A stretch of 64,000 nucleotides of DNA from JAMXLO01 sp963812075 (lineage in GTDB: Bacteria; Pseudomonadota; Alphaproteobacteria; Acetobacterales; Acetobacteraceae): the NCBI GenBank assembly GCA_963812075.1, contig CAWETN010000012.1, positions 62,001 to 126,000 of the forward strand, given 5' to 3'. The translations under genes were made by a program, and so were the position numbers. The notes under the pieces were generated by a model, which was not told the DNA's origin, did no database searches, and saw nothing but the letters and a program-made list of their open reading frames with translations. Numbering within the stretch: position 1 is the first letter of the stretch; every line of letters begins with the position of its first letter. Positions 52,603-61,301 of this stretch are shown here, piece after piece.

Positions 52603-53808
52603 ATGATCAGCGTCGAGCAGGCTCGCGAGCGCATTCTGGCCGGTCTGCAGCCGACCCCGGCGGAACTCGTGGCGCTGGCCGAAGCCTGGGGCCGCGTCAC
52701 CGCCGCGCCGGTGGCCGCGCGGCTGACCCAGCCGCCGGTTGATGTGTCGGCGATGGACGGCTACGCGCTGCGTGCCGCCGACGGCGCGCTGGGTACGGTC
52801 CTGCATGTCGTCGGCAGCGCCCCGGCGGGACACCCGTTCACAGGCGTTGTCGGCCCGGGCCAGGCGGTGCGGCTGTTCACCGGCAGCGTGGTGCCGCAGG
52901 CGGCGGATGCCATCCTGCTGCAGGAGGACGCCACCGCCTCCGGCACCGAGGTCCGCGTCAACGAGGCGGTGACCGCCGGCCGGCACATCCGCCGGGCCGG
53001 CCAGGACTTTGCCGCTGGCGACACCGTGGTCCCCGCCGGCCGGCGACTGACCGCGCGCGACATCGGGTTGGTTGCCGCCGCGAACCATCCGTGGCTGGCC
53101 GTGCACCGCCGGCCGCGCGTCGCCATTCTCGCGACCGGCGACGAGATCGCCATGCCGGGCGAGCCCATACCCCCCGGCGGCATCGTCAGTTCCAACTCGC
53201 ACGCGCTCGCCGCCCTGGTGCGCGCGGCGGGCGGCCAGCCCATGGTGCTGCCGGTCGCCGCCGATACCCGCGAGGCGGTGGCGGCCGTGGCCGATTCGGT
53301 ACACGGCATGGACATGCTGGTCACCACCGGCGGCGCATCGGTCGGAGACCACGACCTGGTCATCGAGAGCCTGAAGACGCGCGGGCTCAGGCTGGACTTC
53401 TGGCAGATCGCCATGCGTCCGGGGAAGCCGCTGCTGTTCGGCACCCTCGGTCCGGTGCCCGTGCTCGGATTGCCGGGCAATCCGGTCTCGGCGATGGTGT
53501 GTTCGATCTTGTTCCTGCTGCCCGCGTTGGGCCGGCTCTCCGGGTTGCCGACTGCCCCGCCGCCCACCGTGCAGGCGATCGCCGGGGCTGCCCTGCGGGC
53601 CAACGACCACCGCGCCGACCATCTGCGTGCGACGGTCGCCGCCGATTCGCACGGCAGGATCGTGGCCACGCCCTTCCCGGTTCAGGATTCGGCGATGCTG
53701 CGCCGCCTGGCGCTGGCGGACGCACTGATCCTGCGTGCGCCGAACGCGCCCGCCCTGCCCGAGGGCGCCGAGATCACGGTGATCCGGCTTGATTCCCTCG
53801 GTCTCTGA
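52603..53808 (+). CDS. moeA: Molybdopterin molybdenumtransferase
   Basis: A 401-residue MoeA that inserts molybdate into adenylylated molybdopterin. Motifs are in order: VDVSAMDGYAL (about 46-56), FTGSVVPQAADAIL, RRAGQDF, ILATGDEI, TTGGASVGDHD, MRPGKPL and GLPGNPVS. It is normal length. It could serve the molybdoenzyme at 37854. Confidence 0.95.
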   Translation: MISVEQARERILAGLQPTPAELVALAEAWGRVTAAPVAARLTQPPVDVSAMDGYALRAADGALGTVLHVVGSAPAGHPFTGVVGPGQAVRLFTGSVVPQAADAILLQEDATASGTEVRVNEAVTAGRHIRRAGQDFAAGDTVVPAGRRLTARDIGLVAAANHPWLAVHRRPRVAILATGDEIAMPGEPIPPGGIVSSNSHALAALVRAAGGQPMVLPVAADTREAVAAVADSVHGMDMLVTTGGASVGDHDLVIESLKTRGLRLDFWQIAMRPGKPLLFGTLGPVPVLGLPGNPVSAMVCSILFLLPALGRLSGLPTAPPPTVQAIAGAALRANDHRADHLRATVAADSHGRIVATPFPVQDSAMLRRLALADALILRAPNAPALPEGAEITVIRLDSLGL

Positions 53809-53840
53809 CGCGGTTTATTCGTACCTCGGTTCAGGAAATA

Positions 53841-53870
53841 TTGACGACGCGGCGCGAACCTATCTAGAAC
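53841..53870 (+). promoter_or_regulatory. lexA: lexA promoter with an overlapping SOS box
   Basis: GAAC (53856-53859), seven bases, GAAC (53867-53870) is a perfect alphaproteobacterial LexA box. It overlaps a plausible sigma-70 promoter, TTGACG (53841-53846), 18-base spacer, TAGAAC (53865-53870). LexA bound here would cover the -10 region, giving autorepression that is lifted on DNA damage. The lexA ATG follows 61 bases downstream. Confidence 0.88.
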
Positions 53871-53931
53871 GCCGTTGCAGTTGCCGGTTTGTTCCAGATA
53901 AGCTTCCGGCACCGAGGGGAAAGACTCCGCC

Positions 53932-54645
53932 ATGCTGACCAAAAAGCAGTACGAGCTGCTGCTCTATATCGACCGCCATCTCAAGCAGACCGGCTTCTCG
54001 CCCAGTTTCGAAGAGATGAAGGACGCGCTTCGGCTGAAGTCGAAGTCCGGGATTCACCGGTTGATCTCGGCGCTCGAGGAACGGGGATTCCTGGGCCGTC
54101 GCCGGCACCGCGCACGGGCGCTGGAGGTGCTGCGTCTGCCGGAGAATCTCGCGACGCTGGACGCGCCACCTGCCGCCGCGACCGCCCCTCCCTTCTCGCC
54201 CAACGTGATCCGCGGGGACTTCACGCCGAAGATCTCCGGTGTTCAGGCCGCGAACGATGCGGCCGCGATCCAGTTGCCGCTCTACGGACGCATCGCCGCC
54301 GGTCTGCCGATCGAGGCGCTGCGGGATCCGACCGCCTATGTGGATATGCCGGTGCACATGCTGGGCAGCGGCGAGCATTATGCGCTGGAGGTTGCTGGCG
54401 ATTCGATGGTGGAGGCGGGCATCCTCGACGGCGATACGGTCATCATCCGCAAGATCGATACCGCCGACACCGGGCAGATCGTCGTGGCGCTGGTGGACGA
54501 TGCCGAGGTGACCCTGAAGCGGCTTCGTCGGCGCGGCAATTCCATCGCGCTCGAGCCGTGCAACGTGCGGCACGAGACGCGCATCTTCCCAGCCGACCGG
54601 GTGAAGGTGCAGGGACGCCTGGTCGCGCTGCTGCGCCGCTACTGA
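53932..54645 (+). CDS. lexA: SOS repressor LexA
   Basis: A 237-residue LexA. The N-terminal winged HTH contains FSPSFEEMKDALRLKSKSGI (22-41), as in alphaproteobacterial LexA. The linker is longer than in E. coli. The autocleavage site is Ala123-Gly124 (GRIAAG), the catalytic Ser158 is in GDSMVEAG and Lys196 in VTLKRL. It represses SOS genes and is inactivated by RecA-stimulated self-cleavage. Its last seven bases overlap the convergent tonB-like gene. Confidence 0.97.
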   Translation: MLTKKQYELLLYIDRHLKQTGFSPSFEEMKDALRLKSKSGIHRLISALEERGFLGRRRHRARALEVLRLPENLATLDAPPAAATAPPFSPNVIRGDFTPKISGVQAANDAAAIQLPLYGRIAAGLPIEALRDPTAYVDMPVHMLGSGEHYALEVAGDSMVEAGILDGDTVIIRKIDTADTGQIVVALVDDAEVTLKRLRRRGNSIALEPCNVRHETRIFPADRVKVQGRLVALLRRY

Positions 54646-55469
54646 GGTTCATCCGTCAGCCGGAAGCGGACCTGCCACTCGGCCACTGCCGGCTCAGGCA
54701 CACCGCCGCGGCTGGCCGGCACGAACCGCCATTTCTGCACCGCCGCCACGGCTGCCGAGTCCAGGCTCGCGAAACCGCTGCTCTGCGCCACGCTGACCGT
54801 GAGCGGCAGCCCATCGGCCGAGACGTTCACCCGAAGCAGCACGCGACCTTGCTGGCCGCGGCGCCGGGCACTTTCCGGGTAGGCAGGTGGGCGATCCGAC
54901 TCCATGCCAGCCACCGGATGGGCCGGCAGCAAGGGGGCGATCGAGGCCGCGGCGGGTGTTGCCACAGGCGCTGTCGACGGCCGGGTGTCCTGCTGCGCGG
55001 GCGGGCGCACCGTCGCCACCCGTCGAGCTGGCGGGCGCGTCGCCGGCGGGGCTAGTGGCGTCGGTGCAGGTGCCCGGTCTGCCTTCGGCTCCGGTAGTGC
55101 TATCTGTGGTTCCACCGGCTGTGGTTCTACCGGCTCGGCGGGTGGCTCCGGCTGCGCCTGGGCGGGTGCCGGCGCGCCCGCGTCGGCCGCAGCCGGCTCT
55201 GGAGGCGGCTCTGAAGGCGGTGCCTGCTCGGTCACTGGCGGCTCGGCAATCACGTCCCGCGCTGGACTGGCCACTACTTCCGGTTGCATCGGCTCGAACA
55301 GCATCGCGACGCCGACCTCCTGCGACGCCGGCGGCGGAATGATCCGCTGCATGAAGGCGACCAGCCCGGCCAGTGCTGCCGCATGCAGCAGGAGCGACGC
55401 GGCGAGCGCGCCGGGTCGGCGGATCGTTCGATCAGACCCAGGCAAGACCGGGCGCTCATGAGCCTGCAC
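54639..55469 (-). CDS. TonB family energy transducer
   Basis: A 276-residue TonB-like protein: one N-terminal membrane anchor (about residues 21-40, ALAASLLLHAAALAGLVAFM), a long Pro/Ala/Glu-rich periplasmic spacer (about 55-185) and a C-terminal TonB domain with YPESARRRGQQGRVLLRVNV and the VQKWRFVPA motif. It would transmit proton-motive force to outer-membrane receptors. ExbB/ExbD are not seen. GTG 55469, with GGGAGGA upstream, is preferred over a TTG at 55508. Confidence 0.85.
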   Translation of the reverse strand: MQAHERPVLPGSDRTIRRPGALAASLLLHAAALAGLVAFMQRIIPPPASQEVGVAMLFEPMQPEVVASPARDVIAEPPVTEQAPPSEPPPEPAAADAGAPAPAQAQPEPPAEPVEPQPVEPQIALPEPKADRAPAPTPLAPPATRPPARRVATVRPPAQQDTRPSTAPVATPAAASIAPLLPAHPVAGMESDRPPAYPESARRRGQQGRVLLRVNVSADGLPLTVSVAQSSGFASLDSAAVAAVQKWRFVPASRGGVPEPAVAEWQVRFRLTDEPQ

Positions 55470-55529
55470 GGCGCGAGTATCCTCCCGCCGCTGCCAATAC
55501 GCCGGCAACCCTCGGGTCGGAAGCCCCGG

Positions 55530-57650
55530 CTACTCCGCCGGCGCTGTCGGCAGCAGCGGCGCAGGTGGATCGCGCGGTTTAAGTAGAGGAGGCACCCAGG
55601 GACGATCTCCACGATAGGCCCGGTCCGTCACGATCCGCGCCCGCCAGCCGTCGAGCCAGATCGCCGTCGCGCCGTTCCGCCACACGGTGAAGCGATCGAC
55701 CAAGGCCGGCCATGGCCGTTCGCAGAGACCGCGCGCCGGCTCCGCCGAGACGATGACGGATGCCTTGCGACAGCCCTCCGGGTGGGTCGCGCCGCGCACC
55801 AGCATGGCGGCCTTTGCCCCGGTCACCGGGCGCAACAGGCATTCATCCTGCCTGCACACGATGGCGCCGTCGGCCGCCTGACCCTCGGTCGGAATCGGCG
55901 ATGCCGATCCGGCTGCCCAGTACCGCAGCCATGCGTCCCGGGTGAACCGCGAGGCACCGGATACCGACTGCAGGTAGACCGTGTCGCGGACGCGAACCCC
56001 GATCAGTCGCGCGTCGGCGGACACCAGCAGATCCGGTGGCCGAACCAGCAGCGGCGAGACCAGTCCCAGCACGATCACCGGCACGCCGATCAGCCGGATC
56101 GGGGTCCGCCAGAGGCCGAGCCAGGCGATGCCGAACGCGGTCACCGCCAGCCCCCACGCCGGCATGTGCGGCACGTCGAACGTGGCGGCCGGCCACGACG
56201 CGGTGGTCCGCGCCACCCATAGGATCGCGTCCACCCCCCATCCCATGGGCACGAACGCCAGCCAGTCGAGGCCGAACGGCAGCAGCAGCAGCCCGATCAG
56301 GCCCGCCGGCATCGCCCAGATCGCGGTGAGCGGCACCGCGATCATGTTCGCCACCACGAAATAGACCTGGATGCGACCGAAGTGATAGGCGCCGAACGGC
56401 GCCGATGCGGTGCCGGCCAGCGCACTGGTCAGCGCCAGCGCCGCGAGGTGCGAGGCGAAGCGCCGCCGCCAGCTGCCACTCCCATGCAGCCTGCGCAGCA
56501 CGGGACGCAAAGCCTCATAGCCCGAGATCAGCGCCAGCACTGCGGAGAAACTCATCTGGAACGAGACCCCCGGCACTTCTTCGGGTTCCAGCAGGATCAA
56601 CACCATGGCCGCCAGTGCGAGGCCGCGCAGCGAGATTGCCCGCCGGCCCGCCAGCACGGCCACCGTGTAAAGGCACGCCATGGAAAAGCTGCGCACGATC
56701 GGCACGTGCATGCCGGTCAGCACCATGTAGCCGCCGCCGGCCGCCAGCGCGGCGAGTGCAGCGAGCTTCTTCGTCGGCCAGTGCAGACTCGCGTATTCGG
56801 ACGCGGCCAACCCGAGCCGGGTGAATGCCACGGTCCATCCCATGACGATCCCAATGTGCAGCCCGGCGACGGCCAGCAGGTGTGCCAGTCCCGAGGCGCG
56901 GAAGGCATCGTGGTCGGGCGGCGGAATGCCGGTGGTGATGCCTGTCAGCAGGGTTACCGACACCGCGCCGGCCGCGCCAGGCACCACCGCCGCGATACGC
57001 TGGGCAATGATCTCCCGCAGACGCTGTACGGCGCGCAGCAGGCCGGCCGGCGCGCTTGCCGCAACGCGCTCGACCGGCCCCAGCGCGTAGCCGGACCCGG
57101 CTTGGCCGCTGTACCAGGCATCCCGCTGTAGGTCCCAGCCACCGGGGTAGGCGGGCGACATCGGCGGCCGAACCAGGCCGCGCAGGCGGACGGTATCGCC
57201 AGTGACCAGTTCCTGCTGGTCGCCCTTCTTCAGCCGCACGCGCAGCCATCGCGTCAATGGCTCGCTGTCGTCCAGACGCACGCCGTCGAGCGCGATCCGC
57301 CTGCCATCCGGCAGTGCCTCGACCGCACGGACAGTGCCGGTCACGATCGCAGCGTGACTCGGCAGCGCTGGCTGGGGTGGCGCACGCATGGTCGCGTACT
57401 GTGCCGAACCGAAGCCGATCGCCGCAGCGGCCAGTGCCGTGAACGACGCCCGCACCACCATGTAGTGCCGCAGCAACAGGACCCCGCATATCGCATTGAA
57501 CGCGACGGCCAGCCCCAGCCAGACCGGAGGCTCGGCGCGGAGCGCGAAGTAATACAGCACGCCGCTTCCCGCGCAGACCGGCAACCATGGCAGGAACCGG
57601 CCACTCTCGGCCGCCCGCCACTGCTCGAGCCTCACCACCAGCGGCTGCAT
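55530..57650 (-). CDS. comEC: DNA internalisation-related competence protein ComEC/Rec2
   Basis: A 706-residue multi-spanning inner-membrane channel for single-stranded DNA uptake. The N-terminal DUF4131-like region (about 30-190, with an OB-like part: VRLRGLVRPPMSPAYPGGWD), then the competence domain (ITTGIPPPDHDAFRASGLAH, LAVAGLHIGIVMG, HVPIVRSFSMA). The C-terminal region lacks the HxHxDH metal motif of metallo-beta-lactamase-bearing ComEC proteins, which is common in alphaproteobacteria. The window also encodes DprA. Confidence 0.92.
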   Translation of the reverse strand: MQPLVVRLEQWRAAESGRFLPWLPVCAGSGVLYYFALRAEPPVWLGLAVAFNAICGVLLLRHYMVVRASFTALAAAAIGFGSAQYATMRAPPQPALPSHAAIVTGTVRAVEALPDGRRIALDGVRLDDSEPLTRWLRVRLKKGDQQELVTGDTVRLRGLVRPPMSPAYPGGWDLQRDAWYSGQAGSGYALGPVERVAASAPAGLLRAVQRLREIIAQRIAAVVPGAAGAVSVTLLTGITTGIPPPDHDAFRASGLAHLLAVAGLHIGIVMGWTVAFTRLGLAASEYASLHWPTKKLAALAALAAGGGYMVLTGMHVPIVRSFSMACLYTVAVLAGRRAISLRGLALAAMVLILLEPEEVPGVSFQMSFSAVLALISGYEALRPVLRRLHGSGSWRRRFASHLAALALTSALAGTASAPFGAYHFGRIQVYFVVANMIAVPLTAIWAMPAGLIGLLLLPFGLDWLAFVPMGWGVDAILWVARTTASWPAATFDVPHMPAWGLAVTAFGIAWLGLWRTPIRLIGVPVIVLGLVSPLLVRPPDLLVSADARLIGVRVRDTVYLQSVSGASRFTRDAWLRYWAAGSASPIPTEGQAADGAIVCRQDECLLRPVTGAKAAMLVRGATHPEGCRKASVIVSAEPARGLCERPWPALVDRFTVWRNGATAIWLDGWRARIVTDRAYRGDRPWVPPLLKPRDPPAPLLPTAPAE

Positions 57651-57783
57651 ACCGGCAATGTAACGAGCCTGTGTCTACACCGGGTGAACGTCAACAATGG
57701 TTGCGCCGCACAATGGCCTGCGCTAGCGTTTCTCTCAGTTCATCACCGTGCCAGATCGGCAGCTCGCGACAGGGGAAGCCGCG

Positions 57784-58018
57784 ATGCCCAAAAGCGACCG
57801 CGAAGACAGTCTCCGCGAAATCTGCATACTACATCTGGGAACGCGAGGGTCGTCCCGATGGACGGGCACGCGAGCACTGGCACCGTGCCATGCACGAGCG
57901 ACCGGCCGATCCGCACGCAGCGGTCGAGCCCCCCATGGGGGATGAGGAAAAGGTGCTTGCGGGCCGCGCGGATGCGAATTTCCCCGCCTTGCTGACCAAG
58001 GACGTGCTGGGCGGGTGA
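57784..58018 (+). pseudogene. DUF2934-family small protein, frameshifted
   Basis: The start MPKSDREDSLREI at ATG 57784 has AGGGGAAG upstream. The DUF2934 signature AYYIWEREGRPDGRAREHW follows in a different frame. One surplus T in GAAATCTGCATAC (57821-57823) separates the two; without it a 77-residue protein ending TKDVLGG results. Function of the family is unknown. It sits between comEC (divergent) and gltX, separated by otherwise non-coding DNA (57651-57783 and 58019-58138). Confidence 0.75.
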
Positions 58019-58138
58019 GCCGATCGCGGCAAGGCATGGCGCAGCAGCGCATTCGGTGACCGCACGGCCGGCGCGCGTGCGCCGGAGCGCATGGCGCTGG
58101 TTTACTCGCGTCCACGCCGACGTATCTTGGTCGACACC

Positions 58139-59545
58139 ATGACCGTCAAAGCGCGCTTCGCCCCCAGCCCGACCGGACTGCTGCACATAGGCAGCGCCCG
58201 CACCGCCCTGTTCAACTACCTCTTTGCGCGCCATCACGGCGGCGAGTTCCTGCTGCGCATCGAGGATACCGACCGGCTGCGCAGCACCGAGGCGGCGACG
58301 CGGGTCATCCTGGAGGGGCTCGAATGGCTGGGCATCACCCCGGACCAGCCGCCGGTGTTCCAGTCCAACCATCTGGCTCGCCACGCCGATGTGGCGCGCG
58401 AGATGCTGGCAGCTGGCCATGCCTACCGCTGCTACGCCACAGCCGAAGAACTGCGGCTGATGCGCGAGCAGGCGCTCGCCGAGGGCCGGTCGCCCCGCTA
58501 CGACGGACGCTGGCGCGACCGCGACCCGGCGGAGGCTCCTTCCGACGTGACCCCGGCGATCCGCCTGAAGGCGCCGCGCGACGGCGACACCGTGGTGGAA
58601 GACCTGGTGCAGGGCACGGTGCGGGTCGGCAACGCCGAACTGGACGACATGATCATCCTGCGCAGCGATGGCACACCGACCTACAACCACTCGGTAGTGG
58701 TCGATGACCACGACATGGGCATCACCCATGTCATCCGCGGCGACGACCACCTGACGAACACCTTCCGCCAGGTGCAGATCTACCAGGCGATGGGCTGGGA
58801 CCTGCCGCGTTTCGCGCACATCCCGCTGATCCACGGGGCGGATGGCGCCAAACTGTCGAAGCGGCACGGCGCCGTGTCGGCGCTCGAGTTCCGCGAGCAG
58901 GGCTATCTGCCCGAGGCGCTCTGCAATTACCTGCTGCGGCTGGGCTGGGGTCACGGCGACGCCGAGGTGATCGACCGGCAGGAGGCGATCAGACTGTTCG
59001 ACCTGGATGGCGTGGGCCGCGCCGCCAGCCGGATGGACTACGCCAAGCTCACCAACCTGAACGGCGTCTACATCCGCCGTGCCGACGACGACAGGCTGGC
59101 CCGCGAGGTGCTGGAGCGGCTCGCGCATCGGACCGACCTCGCACTCGGGGCTAAGGCGGCCGCGCGGATCCGCGCGCTGATGCCGGCGCTGAAGGAGCGC
59201 GCCAAGACGCTGGTGGAACTGGCGGATGCGGCCGCCTTTCTGGCCCGCCCGCTGCCGCTGCCGATGGAGCCGAAGGCGGCAGCCCTGCTGACCCCCGAGG
59301 CGCGGCTGATGCTGCGCGAAATTGCTGGCGCGCTGGCCGCCAGCGAATTCAACCCATCGGCGCTCGACGCCACGCTGCGCCGCTTCGCCGAAAGCAGTGG
59401 GAGGAAGCTGGGTCAGGTTGCGCAGCCGCTGCGGGCGGCGCTGACCGGCAGCACGGCCAGTCCCGGCATCGACGCGACACTGGCGGCGCTGGGGCGGGAG
59501 GAAACCCTTGCGCGGCTGGCTGCCGTCACCCAGCAAAAAAGTTAA
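58139..59545 (+). CDS. gltX: Glutamyl-tRNA synthetase
   Basis: A 468-residue class I aminoacyl-tRNA synthetase. The HIGH motif is PTGLLHIGSAR (11-21), RIEDTDRLRS follows, and KLSKRHGA is the KMSKS equivalent. GDDHLTNTFRQ and a helical anticodon-binding C-terminal domain are present. Length is typical. ATG 58139 is chosen over an ATG at 58091 because MTVKARFAPSPTG is the canonical beginning. Confidence 0.96.
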   Translation: MTVKARFAPSPTGLLHIGSARTALFNYLFARHHGGEFLLRIEDTDRLRSTEAATRVILEGLEWLGITPDQPPVFQSNHLARHADVAREMLAAGHAYRCYATAEELRLMREQALAEGRSPRYDGRWRDRDPAEAPSDVTPAIRLKAPRDGDTVVEDLVQGTVRVGNAELDDMIILRSDGTPTYNHSVVVDDHDMGITHVIRGDDHLTNTFRQVQIYQAMGWDLPRFAHIPLIHGADGAKLSKRHGAVSALEFREQGYLPEALCNYLLRLGWGHGDAEVIDRQEAIRLFDLDGVGRAASRMDYAKLTNLNGVYIRRADDDRLAREVLERLAHRTDLALGAKAAARIRALMPALKERAKTLVELADAAAFLARPLPLPMEPKAAALLTPEARLMLREIAGALAASEFNPSALDATLRRFAESSGRKLGQVAQPLRAALTGSTASPGIDATLAALGREETLARLAAVTQQKS

Positions 59546-59562
59546 GAAAAAAATGCGTGTGT

Positions 59563-59576
59563 TTGATCCAGATCAA
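59563..59576 (+). promoter_or_regulatory. FNR/FixK-type box TTGATCCAGATCAA
   Basis: A perfect match to the TTGAT-N4-ATCAA consensus of FNR/FixK/Anr regulators, 17 bases after the gltX stop. Its centre (59569.5) lies about 42 bases before a predicted start at about 59612, the class II activation distance, with TATTCT (59601-59606) as -10. This should switch on transcription under low oxygen. Confidence 0.8.
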
Positions 59577-59611
59577 TGCCGCGCCCGCCGCCGTGGGGCA
59601 TATTCTCACTC

Positions 59612-59699
59612 GTGAGGTCAGCGGGTTTCTCCCGCTCTCTCCTCTCTCTTGGACTCCTCCCCATACCCTCGGCGGCGCCTCTGGCGCCGCCCTTTTTTT
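59612..59699 (+). ncRNA. Candidate FNR-controlled small RNA
   Basis: A predicted transcript of about 88 bases, starting near 59612 from the FNR-box promoter and ending at the intrinsic terminator. It has a 5' hairpin AGCGGG-TTTCT-CCCGCT (59620-59636), a CU-rich single-stranded linker (59637-59670, containing CTCCTC and ACTCCTCCCC, complementary to Shine-Dalgarno sequences), and the terminator hairpin with T7. No open reading frame fits in it. Alternatives are a 5' leader with attenuator for the gene at 59822 or a 3' element of gltX. Confidence 0.6.
59671..59699 (+). terminator. Intrinsic terminator
   Basis: Perfect stem GGCGGCGCC (59671-59679), loop TCT, GGCGCCGCC (59683-59691), then C and seven T (59693-59699). 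It is the strongest rho-independent terminator in the window. It ends the candidate small RNA and also any gltX read-through. Confidence 0.95.
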
Positions 59700-59821
59700 G
59701 CTTTGGGTACGGGTTTTTCCGAACTGTTTTTACCATCGAGCTTCACGGAAAATGAACCCGCATCGACGAGAGTTCGGGCACCGGCCGCAGGGCCGGTACC
59801 ATTGGCAGGCAGGATACGGCG

Positions 59822-60304
59822 ATGCGACTGAACGACAGCAAGTCCGCCGGCGCTGGCACGGTCCTTCTCAGCATCGTGGCGATCGCACTGGCCGGGATGG
59901 TCGGAACCATCGGTTTGATCCACCAGGTCGGCGAGTTCGGTCCCAAGGTGGGCGACATCGTCGCATTCGACCCACTCGACGCGATTTCCCGCGACATGCA
60001 TGCCCGGCTGACCGCCATACCGGCCGGGCGCGCGCCAGGCGTCGCCTGCGTGCTCGACGTCCGCGCCATGCATGCCGGCGGTGGCAGCGTGGTGATCGAG
60101 GCACGCGAACCACGCGCCGGCTTCGGCTACCTGGTACACTGGGCAGGCGGTCCCAGCAGCAACGACGGCGCCGATTGCGGGACCTCCGCCGACCTGCTGA
60201 TCAACATCGAGGATATCGAACTCCTTGCCATGGCGGCGGGCGGCTATGGCGTTCCGGCCGCCCGGCACGCCGGCATTCCCTGGCGTTCCGCGTCCGCCCA
60301 GTGA
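59822..60304 (+). CDS. Uncharacterised membrane-anchored protein
   Basis: A 160-residue protein with one N-terminal hydrophobic helix (about 12-34) without an obvious cleavage site, then a domain with two Cys (ACVLDVR and ADCGTS) that could be disulphide-bonded outside the membrane. AGGATA precedes ATG 59822. The 122-base leader from the terminator contains a hairpin ACCGGCC-GCA-GGGCCGGT (about 59781-59798). No family recognised. Confidence 0.6.
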   Translation: MRLNDSKSAGAGTVLLSIVAIALAGMVGTIGLIHQVGEFGPKVGDIVAFDPLDAISRDMHARLTAIPAGRAPGVACVLDVRAMHAGGGSVVIEAREPRAGFGYLVHWAGGPSSNDGADCGTSADLLINIEDIELLAMAAGGYGVPAARHAGIPWRSASAQ

Positions 60305-60317
60305 TGCGCTGCCGCCG

Positions 60318-61301
60318 GTGGCGGCGTTGACGGACCGGTCGGCTTTCTGCGACCTAGGGTCGTGTCTGTACCGGCAAAAGCACCTGCTGGCGATCGAGGG
60401 TCTGCATCCGCCCGAGATCGGCCACCTGCTCGACCTCGCGGAGAGCTATGTGCTGCTCAACCGGTCAGGCAAGACGCAGCGCGACCTGCTGCGCGGGCGG
60501 ACGCTGATCAACCTGTTCTTCGAGGATTCGACGCGCACGCGGACCAGCTTCGAACTTGCCGGCAAGCGACTCGGCGCGGACGTCATCAACATGTCGGTCT
60601 CCACCTCGTCGGTGAACAAGGGCGAGACCCTGCTCGACACCGCGGCGACGCTGAACGCCATGCACTGCGACCTGCTGGTGGTGCGGCACGACCAGTCGGG
60701 CGCGCCGAACCTGCTGGCGCAGAAGGTCGATGCCGCGGTGATCAACGCTGGCGACGGCACGCACGAGCACCCGACCCAGGCGCTGCTCGATGCGCTGACC
60801 ATCCGCCGCCGCAAGGGCCGGCTCGAGGGGCTGACGGTGGCGATCTGCGGCGACATCCTGCACTCGCGCGTGGCGCGTTCGAACATCCACCTGCTGACCA
60901 CGATGGGCAGCCGCGTGCGCGTGTTGGGCCCACCGACGCTGATGCCGGCCGAGGTCGAGCGGCTGGGCGTCGAGGCGTTCCACGACATGGAGCGCGGGCT
61001 GTCGGGCGCGGATATCGTGATGATGCTCCGGCTGCAGCGCGAGCGCATGCAGCGCGGGCTGGTACCGAGCGCACGCGAGTATTTCCGCTTCTTCGGCCTG
61101 GACGCGGCGAAGCTGGCGATGGCGAAGCCGGACGCGCTGGTGATGCACCCGGGACCAATGAACCGCGGCGTCGAGATCGACAGCGCCGTCGCCGACGACC
61201 CGCAGCGCAGCGTCATCCGCGAGCAGGTCGAGATGGGGGTGGCGGTCCGCATGGCGGTGCTCGACACGCTGGCGCGCGGGCACGGGCACAATGAGTTCTG
61301 A
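60318..61301 (+). CDS. pyrB: Aspartate carbamoyltransferase catalytic subunit
   Basis: An ATCase catalytic chain of about 327 residues (second step of pyrimidine synthesis: carbamoyl phosphate + aspartate). The carbamoyl-phosphate motif FEDSTRTRTSFE, then DGTHEHPTQALLDAL, LRLQRERM and HPGPMNRGVEI are present. The start is uncertain: GTG 60318 and TTG 60327 are both in frame without a strong ribosome binding site, and upstream ATGs overlap the preceding gene. It overlaps the dihydroorotase-like gene by 11 bases. Confidence 0.93.
   Translation: MAALTDRSAFCDLGSCLYRQKHLLAIEGLHPPEIGHLLDLAESYVLLNRSGKTQRDLLRGRTLINLFFEDSTRTRTSFELAGKRLGADVINMSVSTSSVNKGETLLDTAATLNAMHCDLLVVRHDQSGAPNLLAQKVDAAVINAGDGTHEHPTQALLDALTIRRRKGRLEGLTVAICGDILHSRVARSNIHLLTTMGSRVRVLGPPTLMPAEVERLGVEAFHDMERGLSGADIVMMLRLQRERMQRGLVPSAREYFRFFGLDAAKLAMAKPDALVMHPGPMNRGVEIDSAVADDPQRSVIREQVEMGVAVRMAVLDTLARGHGHNEF

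Noticed and set aside
59822..60304. FNR box as the promoter of the gene at 59822
   Set aside because: A strong terminator lies between them; read-through is possible but a separate small RNA explains the layout better.
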